Source of the DNA: CAZFMJ01 sp964520045
GTDB lineage: Bacteria > Elusimicrobiota > Elusimicrobia > Elusimicrobiales > CAZFMJ01
Length of the DNA: 25,649 bases
NCBI GenBank assembly: GCA_964520045.1
Contig: CAZFMJ010000038.1
Location: 1-25,649, forward strand
Reading direction: 5' to 3'
Shown: positions 1 through 8,276 of the stretch, piece by piece
How the letters are laid out: every line of letters starts with the position of its first letter
Numbering within the stretch: position 1 is the stretch's first letter
Position numbers and translations under genes: made by a program
Notes under the pieces: generated by a model
Seen by the model: the letters and a program-made list of their open reading frames with translations, nothing else
Told to the model about the DNA's origin: nothing
The model's database searches: none

Positions 1-49
1 GGTGGGGAATACAAACCGCCGAAATCTGGGGAATCTTAGACTGCCGCCT
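1..49. other. non-coding sequence abutting the broken SagB gene
   Basis: The 49 bases beyond the premature stop do not encode the missing SagB C-terminus in any frame. They contain the words GGTGGGGAAT and TCTGGGGAAT, G-rich repeats separated by about 20 bases. They may be the end of an inserted repeat or mobile element, but too little is in view to name it. Confidence 0.35.
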
Positions 50-1009
50 TCAGCCGGCATCCAGAAACATGTTCCTTAGTCCCCGGCCATGCCTGTATTT
101 CCAGCTTGCGCGTTCAAAAACCGCGGTCATGGCAAAACACACTGCACAGTCCCGGATCCACACCTGCCGTGTCGCCAATTCAAATAAATCATTCCTGAAG
201 TCGCCGGTTTTCAATTTCTCCAGCGCATGGTCTTTTACATTGTAGTGATATACGCCTTTTTCAAGGCCTTCCGCATTAAAAACAATAGGATAGACTTCAA
301 TCGGGTGCCTCGCGCCGCCGGACGCGCTGGTTTTATGGAGTAATTCCCCGAAAAATTCGCTTTTTATCTTCCCCTGCTCTCCCCAGACGTTGAAAAGAAC
401 GGATTCAAGCTGTTTTAGTGTTATCGGTTTTGGAATAAATTCTCTTGCGCTTTTGCGCGCCATAAGCGCATCCTGCAAAGAGCCGCTCAATTCTGCTGGT
501 TTTCGCAGGGCTATTATCGGCTTGTCTCTATAAATCTTATAAATCTGCGGCTGGGGGGAGGCGTCTGAAAGGAAATTTATATATTCCGCTTTTTCTTCCT
601 TCTCAAGAACGGCGTGGCAGTCTTTTGTGGAAAAGAAAAAGGATCGAGCCGGATCCTGCCAGTGCCAGAATGAAAGACGGGACTGCCTGATGTTGGTCTG
701 CGCATCATCTTCTTTTATCAAAAACCCAAGGCGCATGAGTTCTCTGACAGCATCTTCAAAGTTACTCTTTGTGAATTCCCTGCCATGTTTGGCAAAAACT
801 TCGTCGGGAGATTTTGCCTTCTCGGAATCAAACAATGAAAGGAGATATATCATATCTGAAGAAGCATTGCCGCGCTTTCGGCTTAAATACTCCTCAACCG
901 TCAATTCGCCGTTTTCCCAGTACGCGGTAACAGCCAATGAACGTTTAAGCCGGGGCAGACGCAGGTTCTTCTGTGACAGTTTTTTTCTTGAAGATTTGAC
1001 TGATGACAT
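50..1009 (-). pseudogene. SagB-type FMN dehydrogenase, C-terminally truncated
   Basis: This is a nitroreductase-fold flavin dehydrogenase of the SagB/ThcOx kind, a family that oxidises azoline rings in thiazole/oxazole-modified peptides and also acts in other peptide tailoring pathways. It has an N-terminal helical region (about 1-150), then the FMN-binding core with the segment KSAREF (about 185-190) and the segment SASGGARHPIEVYP (about 230). The reading frame ends directly after NMFLDAG. In family members this is followed by G-H-x-x-Q-N and roughly 60-80 more residues that complete the flavin site. None of the three frames downstream restores that motif within the window. The first codons overlap the end of the MFS gene by 65 bp, so the true start may be an internal TTG or the upstream ATG. 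The protein is probably inactive. Confidence 0.7.
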
Positions 1010-2201
1010 AAATTATCCCGCCTGAAAGGCATATAAGGCCGGCAAATCCGAACGCGAATGAATGACCGAATTTGCTCGCCAGCTTACCCGCCATCAGCGC
1101 TGCTATCAAAAATGAAATCTGTGTGGCTGTAAGATAAATACCTATTATCCTGCCCATAAGATTCTGCGGAGCCAACTGGTGGCAAAGGCTGACACGTATT
1201 ATCCGCAAAAACTTCTGCGCCAATCCGAGCGAAAGCGAAAGCCCGAATATAATCCACGGCAAAGAGGTTGAAGCAGATACCATAAAAAGTCCAGCCGCTC
1301 CCAGCAATGTGCTTGCAAAAAGGAGCTGGGGAAGAGTATACCGCTTGGAAATATACGGAAAAATAATTGAGGCTATAAGTTGTGTTATCCCCGCAGTAGC
1401 CATTATAAGCCCTATATAGCGCGCAGGGAATTTGAGCACGGATGCGCAATAAAACACGAATTGCGTATTTATGGTAAACAGGCCGATATACGCCACAGTA
1501 GTTATGATTATAGCCGTGAATAGAGTTTTACTGTCCGGATCGTTGCGCTTAATCCAATTTATGCCTTCTTTTATACCGGCTTTTTGCGGTTCAGGGCCGG
1601 GAACTGAGCCTGAATGCAAATTCCGGATCAGGAAGACGTAGGTAAATAAAGCAACTGCCAACATCAGCGGAATTTTATAAAGCCCCAATGATTCTATTAA
1701 AAACCCGCCTGATGCCGACGCTATTATTCCAACGCCTACCGCAAATAACGCTTCCCAAAGCGAATTTGCGTGAATGATATCTTCTTTCTTGATAAAGGCA
1801 GGTATATAGGAAGACGAAGACACCATCTGGCCTATATCAAATATCCCCGCAATAAAAAGCAAGCCAACAACAACCGGCAAGGCAAGATTGCCTGATATGC
1901 CAAGCATGCCGAGACAGCAATATAACAACGCTTGTCCGCATAATGCCGTTATGAGAACCAGTTTCGGCGATTTTTTATCTACTATTCCGCCCGCAATGGG
2001 ACCAAAAATAATCCTCGGCACGTATCCGCAGGCATGCACTATGCCCATCCAAAATGCGCTGCCGCCCAAGCCCATTACCACAAAGGCAATTCCCATGCTC
2101 CATATTTCAGCGCTGACAAAATACAGCCCCTGTCCGGCAAAAAGCCGGCCAAACCCGGGGGACCGCCTAATAAGACCAATCCATTCCTTTAATATCATCA
2201 T
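945..2201 (-). CDS. MFS exporter (MFS_3 / EntS-like)
   Basis: This is a 418-residue polytopic inner-membrane transporter of the major facilitator superfamily, of the size and hydrophobic pattern of 12-helix exporters. Cues are the GRLFAGQGLYFVS start, the cytoplasmic loop GGIVDKKSPK (loop 2-3 signature, degenerate), the central charged loop around GINWIKRNDPDSK that divides the two six-helix halves, and a charged C-tail. The family (MFS_3) contains the enterobactin exporter EntS and macrolide exporters. The substrate cannot be told from sequence. It starts 29 bases after the stop of the 50-codon peptide gene and overlaps the SagB gene, so the three are probably co-transcribed. Export of a tailored peptide or small metabolite is an inference from that context. 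Two consecutive ATG codons open the gene and no strong Shine-Dalgarno is seen. Confidence 0.85.
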   Translation of the reverse strand: MMILKEWIGLIRRSPGFGRLFAGQGLYFVSAEIWSMGIAFVVMGLGGSAFWMGIVHACGYVPRIIFGPIAGGIVDKKSPKLVLITALCGQALLYCCLGMLGISGNLALPVVVGLLFIAGIFDIGQMVSSSSYIPAFIKKEDIIHANSLWEALFAVGVGIIASASGGFLIESLGLYKIPLMLAVALFTYVFLIRNLHSGSVPGPEPQKAGIKEGINWIKRNDPDSKTLFTAIIITTVAYIGLFTINTQFVFYCASVLKFPARYIGLIMATAGITQLIASIIFPYISKRYTLPQLLFASTLLGAAGLFMVSASTSLPWIIFGLSLSLGLAQKFLRIIRVSLCHQLAPQNLMGRIIGIYLTATQISFLIAALMAGKLASKFGHSFAFGFAGLICLSGGIIYVISQIFKKKTVTEEPASAPA

Positions 2202-2230
2202 ATATCAGTTTGCTATGTAATTTTACCAGT

Positions 2231-2383
2231 TTAGCGGTCCCATTGACCGAATTCCACATGCATTTTAATTTCTTTCAGGAACAGCCGTCTGTAAAGCCGT
2301 ACGAAAATTGTCGGTTCCGACCGACGCAGGCGCAGTTCATCCTTATTTTCCGAATATGTTTCCGGCAGTTTAAGATTTTTCAT
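2231..2383 (-). CDS. small basic peptide, 50 aa, unknown
   Basis: This short gene begins at an ATG (2383-2381) with a perfect GGAGG five bases upstream. An upstream in-frame ATG at 2440 lacks such a site, so the 50-codon form is preferred. The N-terminus is MKNLKLPETYSENKDE. It is followed by an arginine- and lysine-rich amphipathic stretch (RLRR...FVRLYRRLFLKEIK) and ends in WDR. It has no cysteine and few serines or threonines, so it is not an obvious azole precursor, although its place directly before an exporter and a SagB-type dehydrogenase is what a modified-peptide precursor would have. It could also be a small accessory protein. I do not recognise the family. Confidence 0.55.
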   Translation of the reverse strand: MKNLKLPETYSENKDELRLRRSEPTIFVRLYRRLFLKEIKMHVEFGQWDR

Positions 2384-2388
2384 TATTG

Positions 2389-2393
2389 CCTCC
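2389..2393 (-). promoter_or_regulatory. ribosome binding site of the 50-aa peptide
   Basis: GGAGG on the minus strand, five bases before the ATG at 2383. It decides the start of the peptide gene in favour of the 50-codon form. Confidence 0.65.
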
Positions 2394-2461
2394 AATTTAT
2401 ATTGAGCACCGAAGCCTTTCACAGGTTTTCGGCATTTCATTTAACCGCAGTTTCCTTGTCC

Positions 2462-2479
2462 CGGCAGATAAAACTGCCG
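2462..2479. repeat. perfect 6-bp hairpin in the STAND-peptide gap
   Basis: CGGCAG, six-base spacer, CTGCCG. It lies between the end of the STAND gene and the peptide gene. There is no U-run on the minus strand, so it is not a clear terminator for STAND. It may be a processing or stabilising stem, or a weak terminator on the other strand. The rest of 2384-2527 shows nothing recognisable. Confidence 0.4.
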
Positions 2480-2527
2480 TCTTATACTTGCTTTTTATTT
2501 CTGATTTTCTTGTATCTGTTTTGGCCG

Positions 2528-4828
2528 TTATTTGTGATTTATACATTTACCGTCTCCTTTCTTTACAGCGACTTTTCGAAGTATTTCCATAAAATTCCTG
2601 CATTGCTTTTCTTTCATTACATTAGCATCTCGCTCAAGAGCGCGGAGCACTTCGTTAAGCCGGCTAATTCGCTCCTGCGAAACCTCGCCGCAGTCTAAAA
2701 ACGGAGACGAACCTTTTTTCTGTATGAAATCAGCCATAGTGAAAAGATGCAGAGGCCTGAGCGGAATAAATTCACGCGTCAACATCGCCGATAAAAGCCA
2801 GTCGCAAAGCGGATCCCACTGTAGGATTTGCTTTTCATCATAATCCTCTATATTTTTATTGGCTTTATGACTGCGCATGTAGTAAAGATAAAAAGTTCTG
2901 TTAAATCCTCCCGCTTTTTTATTTGAAATCAGTCTTTGGATGTATTGCATAAGAGCTTTGGTGTCGCCTGAATACGCAAGTCCAATCGCCACTGACTGCC
3001 TTACAAATTCAGTCACGCGGTTTACATGGCGCAGAGCATTGCGCAGAAATACGCCTGCCTCATCGTTTTTGATAAATCCAAGCGGCTGAAAAATCGCCGC
3101 GCATGCCACATCAAGCTCAAAGCTTGTGTCCTTTTCCCGCGCCTTATTGACCGTATGGAATACGTCCCGTATTACGGCCATATATTTTGAGCCCTGCTTA
3201 TCATCCATCAATTCCAAACCCTGATTGAAATATATCTGGCACTGATGGGTTAAACCCTTACGGAAAAGGCCTATTATCTGCTCCCTGTTGCCGGAAAGTA
3301 TTGTGTCAAGGAAAAATCCGCCCATCAGAAATTCAGTCATGTGCTTGTCTATGACAAAATTGCCGGTTTTGCTGTTATACTCGATCAGAGGCATGTGTCC
3401 CAAACCGAAGAAAAGCTGGGATTTTTTCTCCTTAAGCCATGGGTAGTCCTGCTCTATCGTCTCGGAAATATCGTCCGACGTTATGTTCCACATATAGCCG
3501 TGGTTGCCTTTCAAATACGCCTTCCACGCGAGTTTTCTTAAAAAGCTGACACCTTCTTCAGCCCCCAGAACGCTGCCTTTGCCCTTTTCCAATTGAAGTA
3601 TCAATGAAAGAACAAAACCTAGCAGTTCATATTCATTCCTCGGGAATCTGCCCTCCATGTTATGGCTGAAAAATACCGCATAGCTCCACAGATACAAAGC
3701 CGTAAACCTTATACTTCCCATGGCATTGCGCAACCCCTGCGGCGACAGCCCGGCAAGATGCCCGATATTTTTAAAATGCCTTGAGGATTCGGCAGGCCGG
3801 TCTTTTCCGGAGATCGCAGAATAAAGTTTTTTGGCATGATCAGTGCTCCATTCCAGAAGCTCGATATTTATTATCCGCTTGTTAAAAATGCGCTCCACAG
3901 GACTATTGTTAAAATACCGGCAGTAGAATTTGTCCCTGGCCGTCATGATACACCGGTTCTTTACCGCCAGTCCCCAGAATGCCCATGCATGAGGGCTGGA
4001 AAAATCCACAAGATTCGGATTTTCATCCAAGCCGTCTATAAAGAGCAAGAGCTTGCCTTTGCAGAACATCTCTTCCAGCAGGTCCGCTATGCCGTTTGAA
4101 GCTCCGGGCAGACTGTTCCATGAGATGGGTTTATTTTCGTAAGGGTGTATTGCCGCAGAAGGCACGAAAACAGGGTGCATTCCGCTGTCCTTGCCTGCCG
4201 ACGGCGCTAATTCTGAAAAGAGGCGGTAAATCAAAGCGCTTTTGCCCACGCCGGACGAGCCTGTTATGATAAGCGATTTGCCGTCATCGCCCTCCACATA
4301 TCCGCGCAGAGTATTCAGATCTAAATCCTTGGGAACGCGCTGCGCCTGTGTCCGGAAGGGGGGATCTATAAAAACTGTCTCAACAAGATGGGCGAACTTC
4401 GGAAAAAACCGGGATAGATTGAAAATCTGCGGGGCTACTGCGATCTTCTGGTTCTGCAAAAATGTCTTCAGCATATCTGAAACTGGTTTTTCATTTACAA
4501 TACGGTTTTCAAGCAGGTCAGCCATTTGCTCCCGCACATGGCCTGGGGATCCGCGCAAAACAGAGACAAATTTTGGGATGCTTTTTTCAGCAGACGCTTT
4601 TATGATGACCTGGCCCGCAATCATATTGCGCGATAAGGTTATTCCCATTGGCTCCCCTATAACACTCATTTTGGACAGCCTTTCTGTTATTCTGTGCCAA
4701 TCTTTTCTGGTTTCAGCTTTTCCAAAGATATTTTCAATTTCAAGTTTGCCGATAGTAATTTGCAGATTTTTGCCATCTGCCGCGGCATATTTGATTTGTT
4801 TCGGCCTTTCAAGTAAATTTGCGCTCAT
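2528..4828 (-). CDS. STAND/NACHT-type NTPase
   Basis: This 766-residue protein carries a P-loop with Walker A GSSGVGKS (190-197), Walker B LLLFIDGLDE (D265, D268-E269) and a following sensor-like RCIMTARDKF, the pattern of NACHT/STAND signal-transducing ATPases. About 180 residues precede the P-loop and show no effector domain I can name. The roughly 400 residues after the ATPase core look helical, as the sensor arms of STAND proteins do. Known bacterial STAND proteins (Avs and others) oligomerise on binding a phage component and switch on an effector. Here the effector is either the unrecognised N-terminus or a separate partner. The gene is divergent from the large helicase operon and has a hairpin-rich leader ending in a terminator just before its ATG. 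The text VFIDPPF is a chance match to a methylase motif. Confidence 0.75.
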   Translation of the reverse strand: MSANLLERPKQIKYAAADGKNLQITIGKLEIENIFGKAETRKDWHRITERLSKMSVIGEPMGITLSRNMIAGQVIIKASAEKSIPKFVSVLRGSPGHVREQMADLLENRIVNEKPVSDMLKTFLQNQKIAVAPQIFNLSRFFPKFAHLVETVFIDPPFRTQAQRVPKDLDLNTLRGYVEGDDGKSLIITGSSGVGKSALIYRLFSELAPSAGKDSGMHPVFVPSAAIHPYENKPISWNSLPGASNGIADLLEEMFCKGKLLLFIDGLDENPNLVDFSSPHAWAFWGLAVKNRCIMTARDKFYCRYFNNSPVERIFNKRIINIELLEWSTDHAKKLYSAISGKDRPAESSRHFKNIGHLAGLSPQGLRNAMGSIRFTALYLWSYAVFFSHNMEGRFPRNEYELLGFVLSLILQLEKGKGSVLGAEEGVSFLRKLAWKAYLKGNHGYMWNITSDDISETIEQDYPWLKEKKSQLFFGLGHMPLIEYNSKTGNFVIDKHMTEFLMGGFFLDTILSGNREQIIGLFRKGLTHQCQIYFNQGLELMDDKQGSKYMAVIRDVFHTVNKAREKDTSFELDVACAAIFQPLGFIKNDEAGVFLRNALRHVNRVTEFVRQSVAIGLAYSGDTKALMQYIQRLISNKKAGGFNRTFYLYYMRSHKANKNIEDYDEKQILQWDPLCDWLLSAMLTREFIPLRPLHLFTMADFIQKKGSSPFLDCGEVSQERISRLNEVLRALERDANVMKEKQCRNFMEILRKVAVKKGDGKCINHK

Positions 4829-4849
4829 ATTTTGATTCCTGCCTTTCCT

Positions 4850-4892
4850 ATAAAATAAAAATAGGAAGCAACACGCCTACATTGCTTCCTAT
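4850..4892 (-). terminator. intrinsic terminator in the STAND leader
   Basis: On the minus strand a perfect 11-bp stem (ATAGGAAGCAA / TTGCTTCCTAT, 10-base loop) is followed at once by TTTTATTTTAT. It ends about 22 bases before the STAND ATG, downstream of a promoter on the same strand. It would therefore stop transcription before the gene (attenuation) or end a small RNA. Confidence 0.7.
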
Positions 4893-5003
4893 GGCTGCAT
4901 CTCATTTACGGCGAGATCGTGGATACCCCGGGTCCCTATTCCCCGGATTACACAGGACACTTTCAGACTGCTTATGTTGAAAGAGCATAACTGCACCAGC
5001 TAT
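4850..5003 (-). ncRNA. candidate structured leader RNA or small RNA
   Basis: About 150 nt lie between a sigma-70-like promoter and the intrinsic terminator and hold several possible stems: GAUCUC/GAGAU (about 4900-4920), CCGGG/CCCGG (about 4930-4950), UUAUG/CAUAA and the competing CUUUCA/UGAAAG (about 4960-4990), and a possible closing stem GGUGCA/UGCAgCC (4992-4997 with 4893-4899). The competing pair could form a pseudoknot or a switch. I match it to no known riboswitch, 6S, SRP or tmRNA pattern. All stems were found by eye, with no folding energy computed. Confidence 0.4.
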
Positions 5004-5016
5004 ACGATAGTATAGC
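4999..5016. promoter_or_regulatory. 7-bp inverted repeat over the -10 box
   Basis: GCTATAC, GATA spacer, GTATAGC, a perfect dyad that covers the minus-strand -10 element and the expected transcription start. It could bind a repressor. Confidence 0.4.
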
Positions 5017-5037
5017 CTGTGGAATTTTTTCGTTCAA
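5009..5037 (-). promoter_or_regulatory. sigma-70-type promoter for the STAND leader
   Basis: Minus strand TTGAAC, exactly 17 bases, TATACT. Transcription would begin near 5001-5003. The -10 box lies inside a 7-bp palindrome, which suggests an operator or a stem at the 5' end of the RNA. Confidence 0.6.
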
Positions 5038-5046
5038 GTGTCAAAA

Positions 5047-5066
5047 GTCCTATGCGCGTATAGGAC
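5047..5066. promoter_or_regulatory. perfect palindrome between divergent genes, candidate operator
   Basis: GTCCTAT, six bases, ATAGGAC, with the direct word AAAAGTCC directly before and after (5043-5050 and 5067-5074). It lies just upstream of the minus-strand -35 box and about 120 bases before the helicase ATG, where a regulator could control both directions. No regulator gene of the usual kind is in the window. From 5075 to 5186 I see no consensus promoter for the plus-strand operon and no Shine-Dalgarno before 5187. Confidence 0.4.
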
Positions 5067-5186
5067 AAAAGTCCCGAAATTAACATTTGGGGGATTACGA
5101 CGAGACATGGAAATTTGTTTAAAATTATTTCCAATCACTTTCCGCCCTAATTTTGGTAAGATTATTTAAGAGAAAATTTACACATT

Positions 5187-8081
5187 ATGAACACATATTA
5201 CCATTCAAAATATTATGCGTATGAACTTACCAAGCATTGTTCATCCGATAATATTGAGAAGCTTGCGCAATCACTTAATAATGCGACTATTGACCTAAAT
5301 CCCCACCAGATTGACGCCGCTCTATTTGCTTTTAAATCACCGCTTTCCAGGGGAGCTTTATTAGCGGACGAGGTCGGGCTTGGCAAAACCATCGAGGCCG
5401 GCCTAATTATCAGTCAACTTTGGGCAGAGCGGAAACGCCGCATACTATGCATTATGCCTGCGGCCCTGCGTCAACAGTGGGAACGCGAGCTTGCGGAAAA
5501 ATTCTTCATTGACTCAATTATTCTTGAATCCGGCAACTATAAAGATTTCTTGACGCAAGGTTGTGCCAATCCGTTTGAACAAAAAAACAAGCTCATAATC
5601 TGTTCATTCCAGTTTGCGCGCCGCGAAGCCGCGGCTATTCATCGTGTGCCTTGGAATCTGGTTGTAATAGACGAAGCTCACCGTCTGCGCAATGTGTATA
5701 AAACCGGAAATAAAATAGCCCGCGCTATCCGGGACGTTATAGGACACAGACCTAAGCTTCTTCTTACAGCCACACCGCTCCAGAATTCACTGATGGAACT
5801 TTATGGATTGATGAGTTTTATAGATCCGCATCTCTTCGGCAGTGATAATTCCTTTAAGGACCAGTTTGCAAGAACAGCCGGAGACAACTCCAGCGACGGT
5901 TATTCAAGTCTGCGCCGCAGGATACAGCCCGTTTGCCAGCGCACACTGCGCAGGCAGGTTTCAGAATACGTTTCGTTTACCAATCGCGTTTCCCTCACTC
6001 AGGATTTTACGCCGACTGACCAGGAATGGCAGTTATATGAGCTTGTTTCAAATTACCTGCAAAGGCCGCAGGCATACGCTCTTCCTGCCGGCCAAAGGAA
6101 CCTTATAACACTTGTCCTGCGTAAAATCCTGGCGTCATCATCTTTTGCCATAGCAGCAACGCTCGGCAAGCTTATAGAACGTCTAGAGAATAAGGAAACT
6201 CTGTTAAAGCCGGATGCGGCCGCCGCACTCCCTGCCCTCGAAACAGAATTTGAGAGCCTTTCAGAAACCAAAGAAGAGTGGGAAGGGGAAGACGGCGCTG
6301 AAGCGCAAAAAGAAATTTCCAATACCGTAAATATTGCTGATCTTCAAAATGAAATAAACGAACTTAAAAACTTTAAAACTTTGGCGGAATCCATAAAACG
6401 GAATGAAAAAGGGAGCGCCCTTTTAATTGCCCTGAAAACCGGGTTTGCGCGGGCTGCGCAGTTAGGCGCCAGCAGGAAAGCGCTTATTTTTACAGAGTCC
6501 CGCCGTACACAGGCGTATCTTAAAGAACTATTGCACAATAATGGCTATACCGGCGATATTGTAACTTTCAATGGCACAAATGCAGACCCCGAATCCCAGA
6601 AGATTTATAAAGACTGGCTTAAACGCCATGCGGGGCAGGACTGTATAACCGGTTCTCCTGCCTCGGACACCCGTTCGGCGCTTGTTGAGGAATTTCATGC
6701 CCGCGCCTCAATAATGATAGCCACGGAATCCGCCGCTGAAGGCATTAACCTTCAGTTTTGCAGTTTGGTTGTCAATTATGACCTTCCTTGGAATCCTCAA
6801 AGGATAGAACAGCGTATCGGCCGATGTCACCGCTATGGGCAAACCCACGATGTTGTAGTCATCAATTTTGTAAACCGCAAGAATGCGGCTGACCAGCGCG
6901 TGTTTGAACTGCTGGATAAAAAATTCAAACTTTTTGACGGCATTTTCGGCGCATCGGACCAGGTGCTAGGCGCATTGGAATCCGGAGTGGATTTTGAAAA
7001 AAGAGTAAATGACATATATCAGACTTGCCGTACCGCTGAAGAAATAAACGCGGCGTTTGACCGCCTGCAGAAAGAGCTGGATTTACAGATAGAATCCCGC
7101 ATGGAAACTGTTAAAACCCAACTAATGGAACACTTTGACACGGAAGTACAGGAACGGCTGCGCATTAAAAAGAGCGAGACGACGGTGCAAAGAAGTAAAT
7201 ACCACCTTATGCTTTGGTGTCTTACCCAAAGTGAAATAAAAGAGGGCGCTACCTTCCACTCACAGGATACGCTTGAGTTTAGTTTGGATAAGCCGCCCGA
7301 AGGTCTTAAAGCGCCCATTGGAAAGTATTCTCTTTTGCCGGAGAAGGCTGTAAATGGCGTGCATCATTATCGCGTTGGGCATGCGCTTGCCGAACATCTT
7401 ATAGATATTGCCCGTGAGCGGCAGCTTGCGCCCAAAAAACTTCTATTTAATTACGATCCGCAGCTACGCAAAATTGCATTAGTGGAAAATATTCAGGGCA
7501 AAGCCGGCTGGCTGCAATTACAGCTTTTAAGCATTGACTCTCTTGAGCCCGAAGACCATATGATTTTCTCCGGCATTTTTGATGACGGCGCTCCGATGGA
7601 TTGCGACACTTGCGCAAAACTCTTTGAGGTCCCTGCCAGTGAAGAAGGAACCGCGCTGGTCACATCAGATATCGCGAACAAACTAAACGCGCAGGCTGAA
7701 TTAACAATTAAAAGTGTTATTGATTTGACGGGGGAACGGAATAAAACATTTTTTGACGCTGAAATAGAAAAGTTGGAAGCTTGGGCTTCGGACCTTAAGG
7801 ACGGGCTGGAAGTTGAACTTGGCGGCCTCCAGAAAGAAATAACCGCGCTTAAGCGGGAAGCTCTTCAGGCGATGGATCTGGCAACAAAAGTGGATCTTCG
7901 TAGAAAAGCGGCCGAAGTTGAACATAATCGGAATGAAAAACGTAAAATGTTTTTTGAGGCGCAAGAAAATATAGAGAAACAAAAAGACGACCTGCTTTCC
8001 GGAGTGGAAGCAAAACTTAATATGCAGCAAAAACAAAAAGAACTATTTACAATAAGATGGGAGGTTCCTAACGGAGCATAA
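5187..8081 (+). CDS. SNF2-family DEAH helicase / DNA translocase
   Basis: This 964-residue superfamily-2 ATPase has motif I ADEVGLGKT (K67), motif II DEAH (162-165), motif III LLTATPLQN, motif V ATESAAEGINLQ and motif VI QRIGRCHRYGQ (542-552). A region of low conservation (about 340-400) separates the two RecA lobes, and about 380 C-terminal residues contain a long charged coiled-coil section (about 850-950). The start MNTYYHSKYYAYELT is one I recall from helicases encoded beside a RecF/SMC-like ATPase and a DNA methylase in defence islands, the gene content of the Hma type. DNA translocation or remodelling during target recognition is the likely role. It opens the central operon; the 63-aa gene follows three bases after its stop. 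No Shine-Dalgarno is seen before the ATG. Confidence 0.88.
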   Translation: MNTYYHSKYYAYELTKHCSSDNIEKLAQSLNNATIDLNPHQIDAALFAFKSPLSRGALLADEVGLGKTIEAGLIISQLWAERKRRILCIMPAALRQQWERELAEKFFIDSIILESGNYKDFLTQGCANPFEQKNKLIICSFQFARREAAAIHRVPWNLVVIDEAHRLRNVYKTGNKIARAIRDVIGHRPKLLLTATPLQNSLMELYGLMSFIDPHLFGSDNSFKDQFARTAGDNSSDGYSSLRRRIQPVCQRTLRRQVSEYVSFTNRVSLTQDFTPTDQEWQLYELVSNYLQRPQAYALPAGQRNLITLVLRKILASSSFAIAATLGKLIERLENKETLLKPDAAAALPALETEFESLSETKEEWEGEDGAEAQKEISNTVNIADLQNEINELKNFKTLAESIKRNEKGSALLIALKTGFARAAQLGASRKALIFTESRRTQAYLKELLHNNGYTGDIVTFNGTNADPESQKIYKDWLKRHAGQDCITGSPASDTRSALVEEFHARASIMIATESAAEGINLQFCSLVVNYDLPWNPQRIEQRIGRCHRYGQTHDVVVINFVNRKNAADQRVFELLDKKFKLFDGIFGASDQVLGALESGVDFEKRVNDIYQTCRTAEEINAAFDRLQKELDLQIESRMETVKTQLMEHFDTEVQERLRIKKSETTVQRSKYHLMLWCLTQSEIKEGATFHSQDTLEFSLDKPPEGLKAPIGKYSLLPEKAVNGVHHYRVGHALAEHLIDIARERQLAPKKLLFNYDPQLRKIALVENIQGKAGWLQLQLLSIDSLEPEDHMIFSGIFDDGAPMDCDTCAKLFEVPASEEGTALVTSDIANKLNAQAELTIKSVIDLTGERNKTFFDAEIEKLEAWASDLKDGLEVELGGLQKEITALKREALQAMDLATKVDLRRKAAEVEHNRNEKRKMFFEAQENIEKQKDDLLSGVEAKLNMQQKQKELFTIRWEVPNGA

Positions 8082-8084
8082 ATT

Positions 8085-8276
8085 ATGGATGAAACCCCCG
8101 ACAAGGTTGTAGCCGCTGAAATTATTGCCGAACTTAAAGAGAAGAAACTTCTTAGTGAAAAGCAGTTGGCGAGTTTAGCTAAGACATTGCCAATAGGCTC
8201 AATAGAATCTGAAACATGGAAAGGCATCCTTGAAATCGCCGTCGCTGAAAAGGAGGCCAAGAATGTCCAGGATTGA
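8085..8276 (+). CDS. 63-aa acidic helical protein, unknown
   Basis: This small charged protein is predicted helical (AAEIIAELKEKKLLSEKQL) and has no catalytic motif. Its ATG lies three bases after the helicase stop, with GGAG inside the helicase end serving as its ribosome site. It overlaps the ATPase gene by 14 bases. Such tight coupling on both sides points to a small subunit or adaptor joining helicase and ATPase. This is inferred from position only. Confidence 0.7.
   Translation: MDETPDKVVAAEIIAELKEKKLLSEKQLASLAKTLPIGSIESETWKGILEIAVAEKEAKNVQD

Noticed and set aside
2210..2698. 162-codon open frame on the plus strand
   Set aside because: Crosses the peptide gene, the gap and the STAND end. 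Phenylalanine-rich low-complexity product without a ribosome site.
4360..4380. DPPF in the STAND protein as a methylase motif
   Set aside because: No AdoMet-binding FxGxG motif is present, and the protein has a complete P-loop NTPase instead.
4242..4835. 197-codon open frame on the plus strand
   Set aside because: Antisense to the Walker A region and N-terminus of the STAND gene, with no domain of its own.
4861..4892. Hairpin read as a terminator on the plus strand
   Set aside because: The T-run follows the stem only on the minus strand, and no plus-strand gene ends here.
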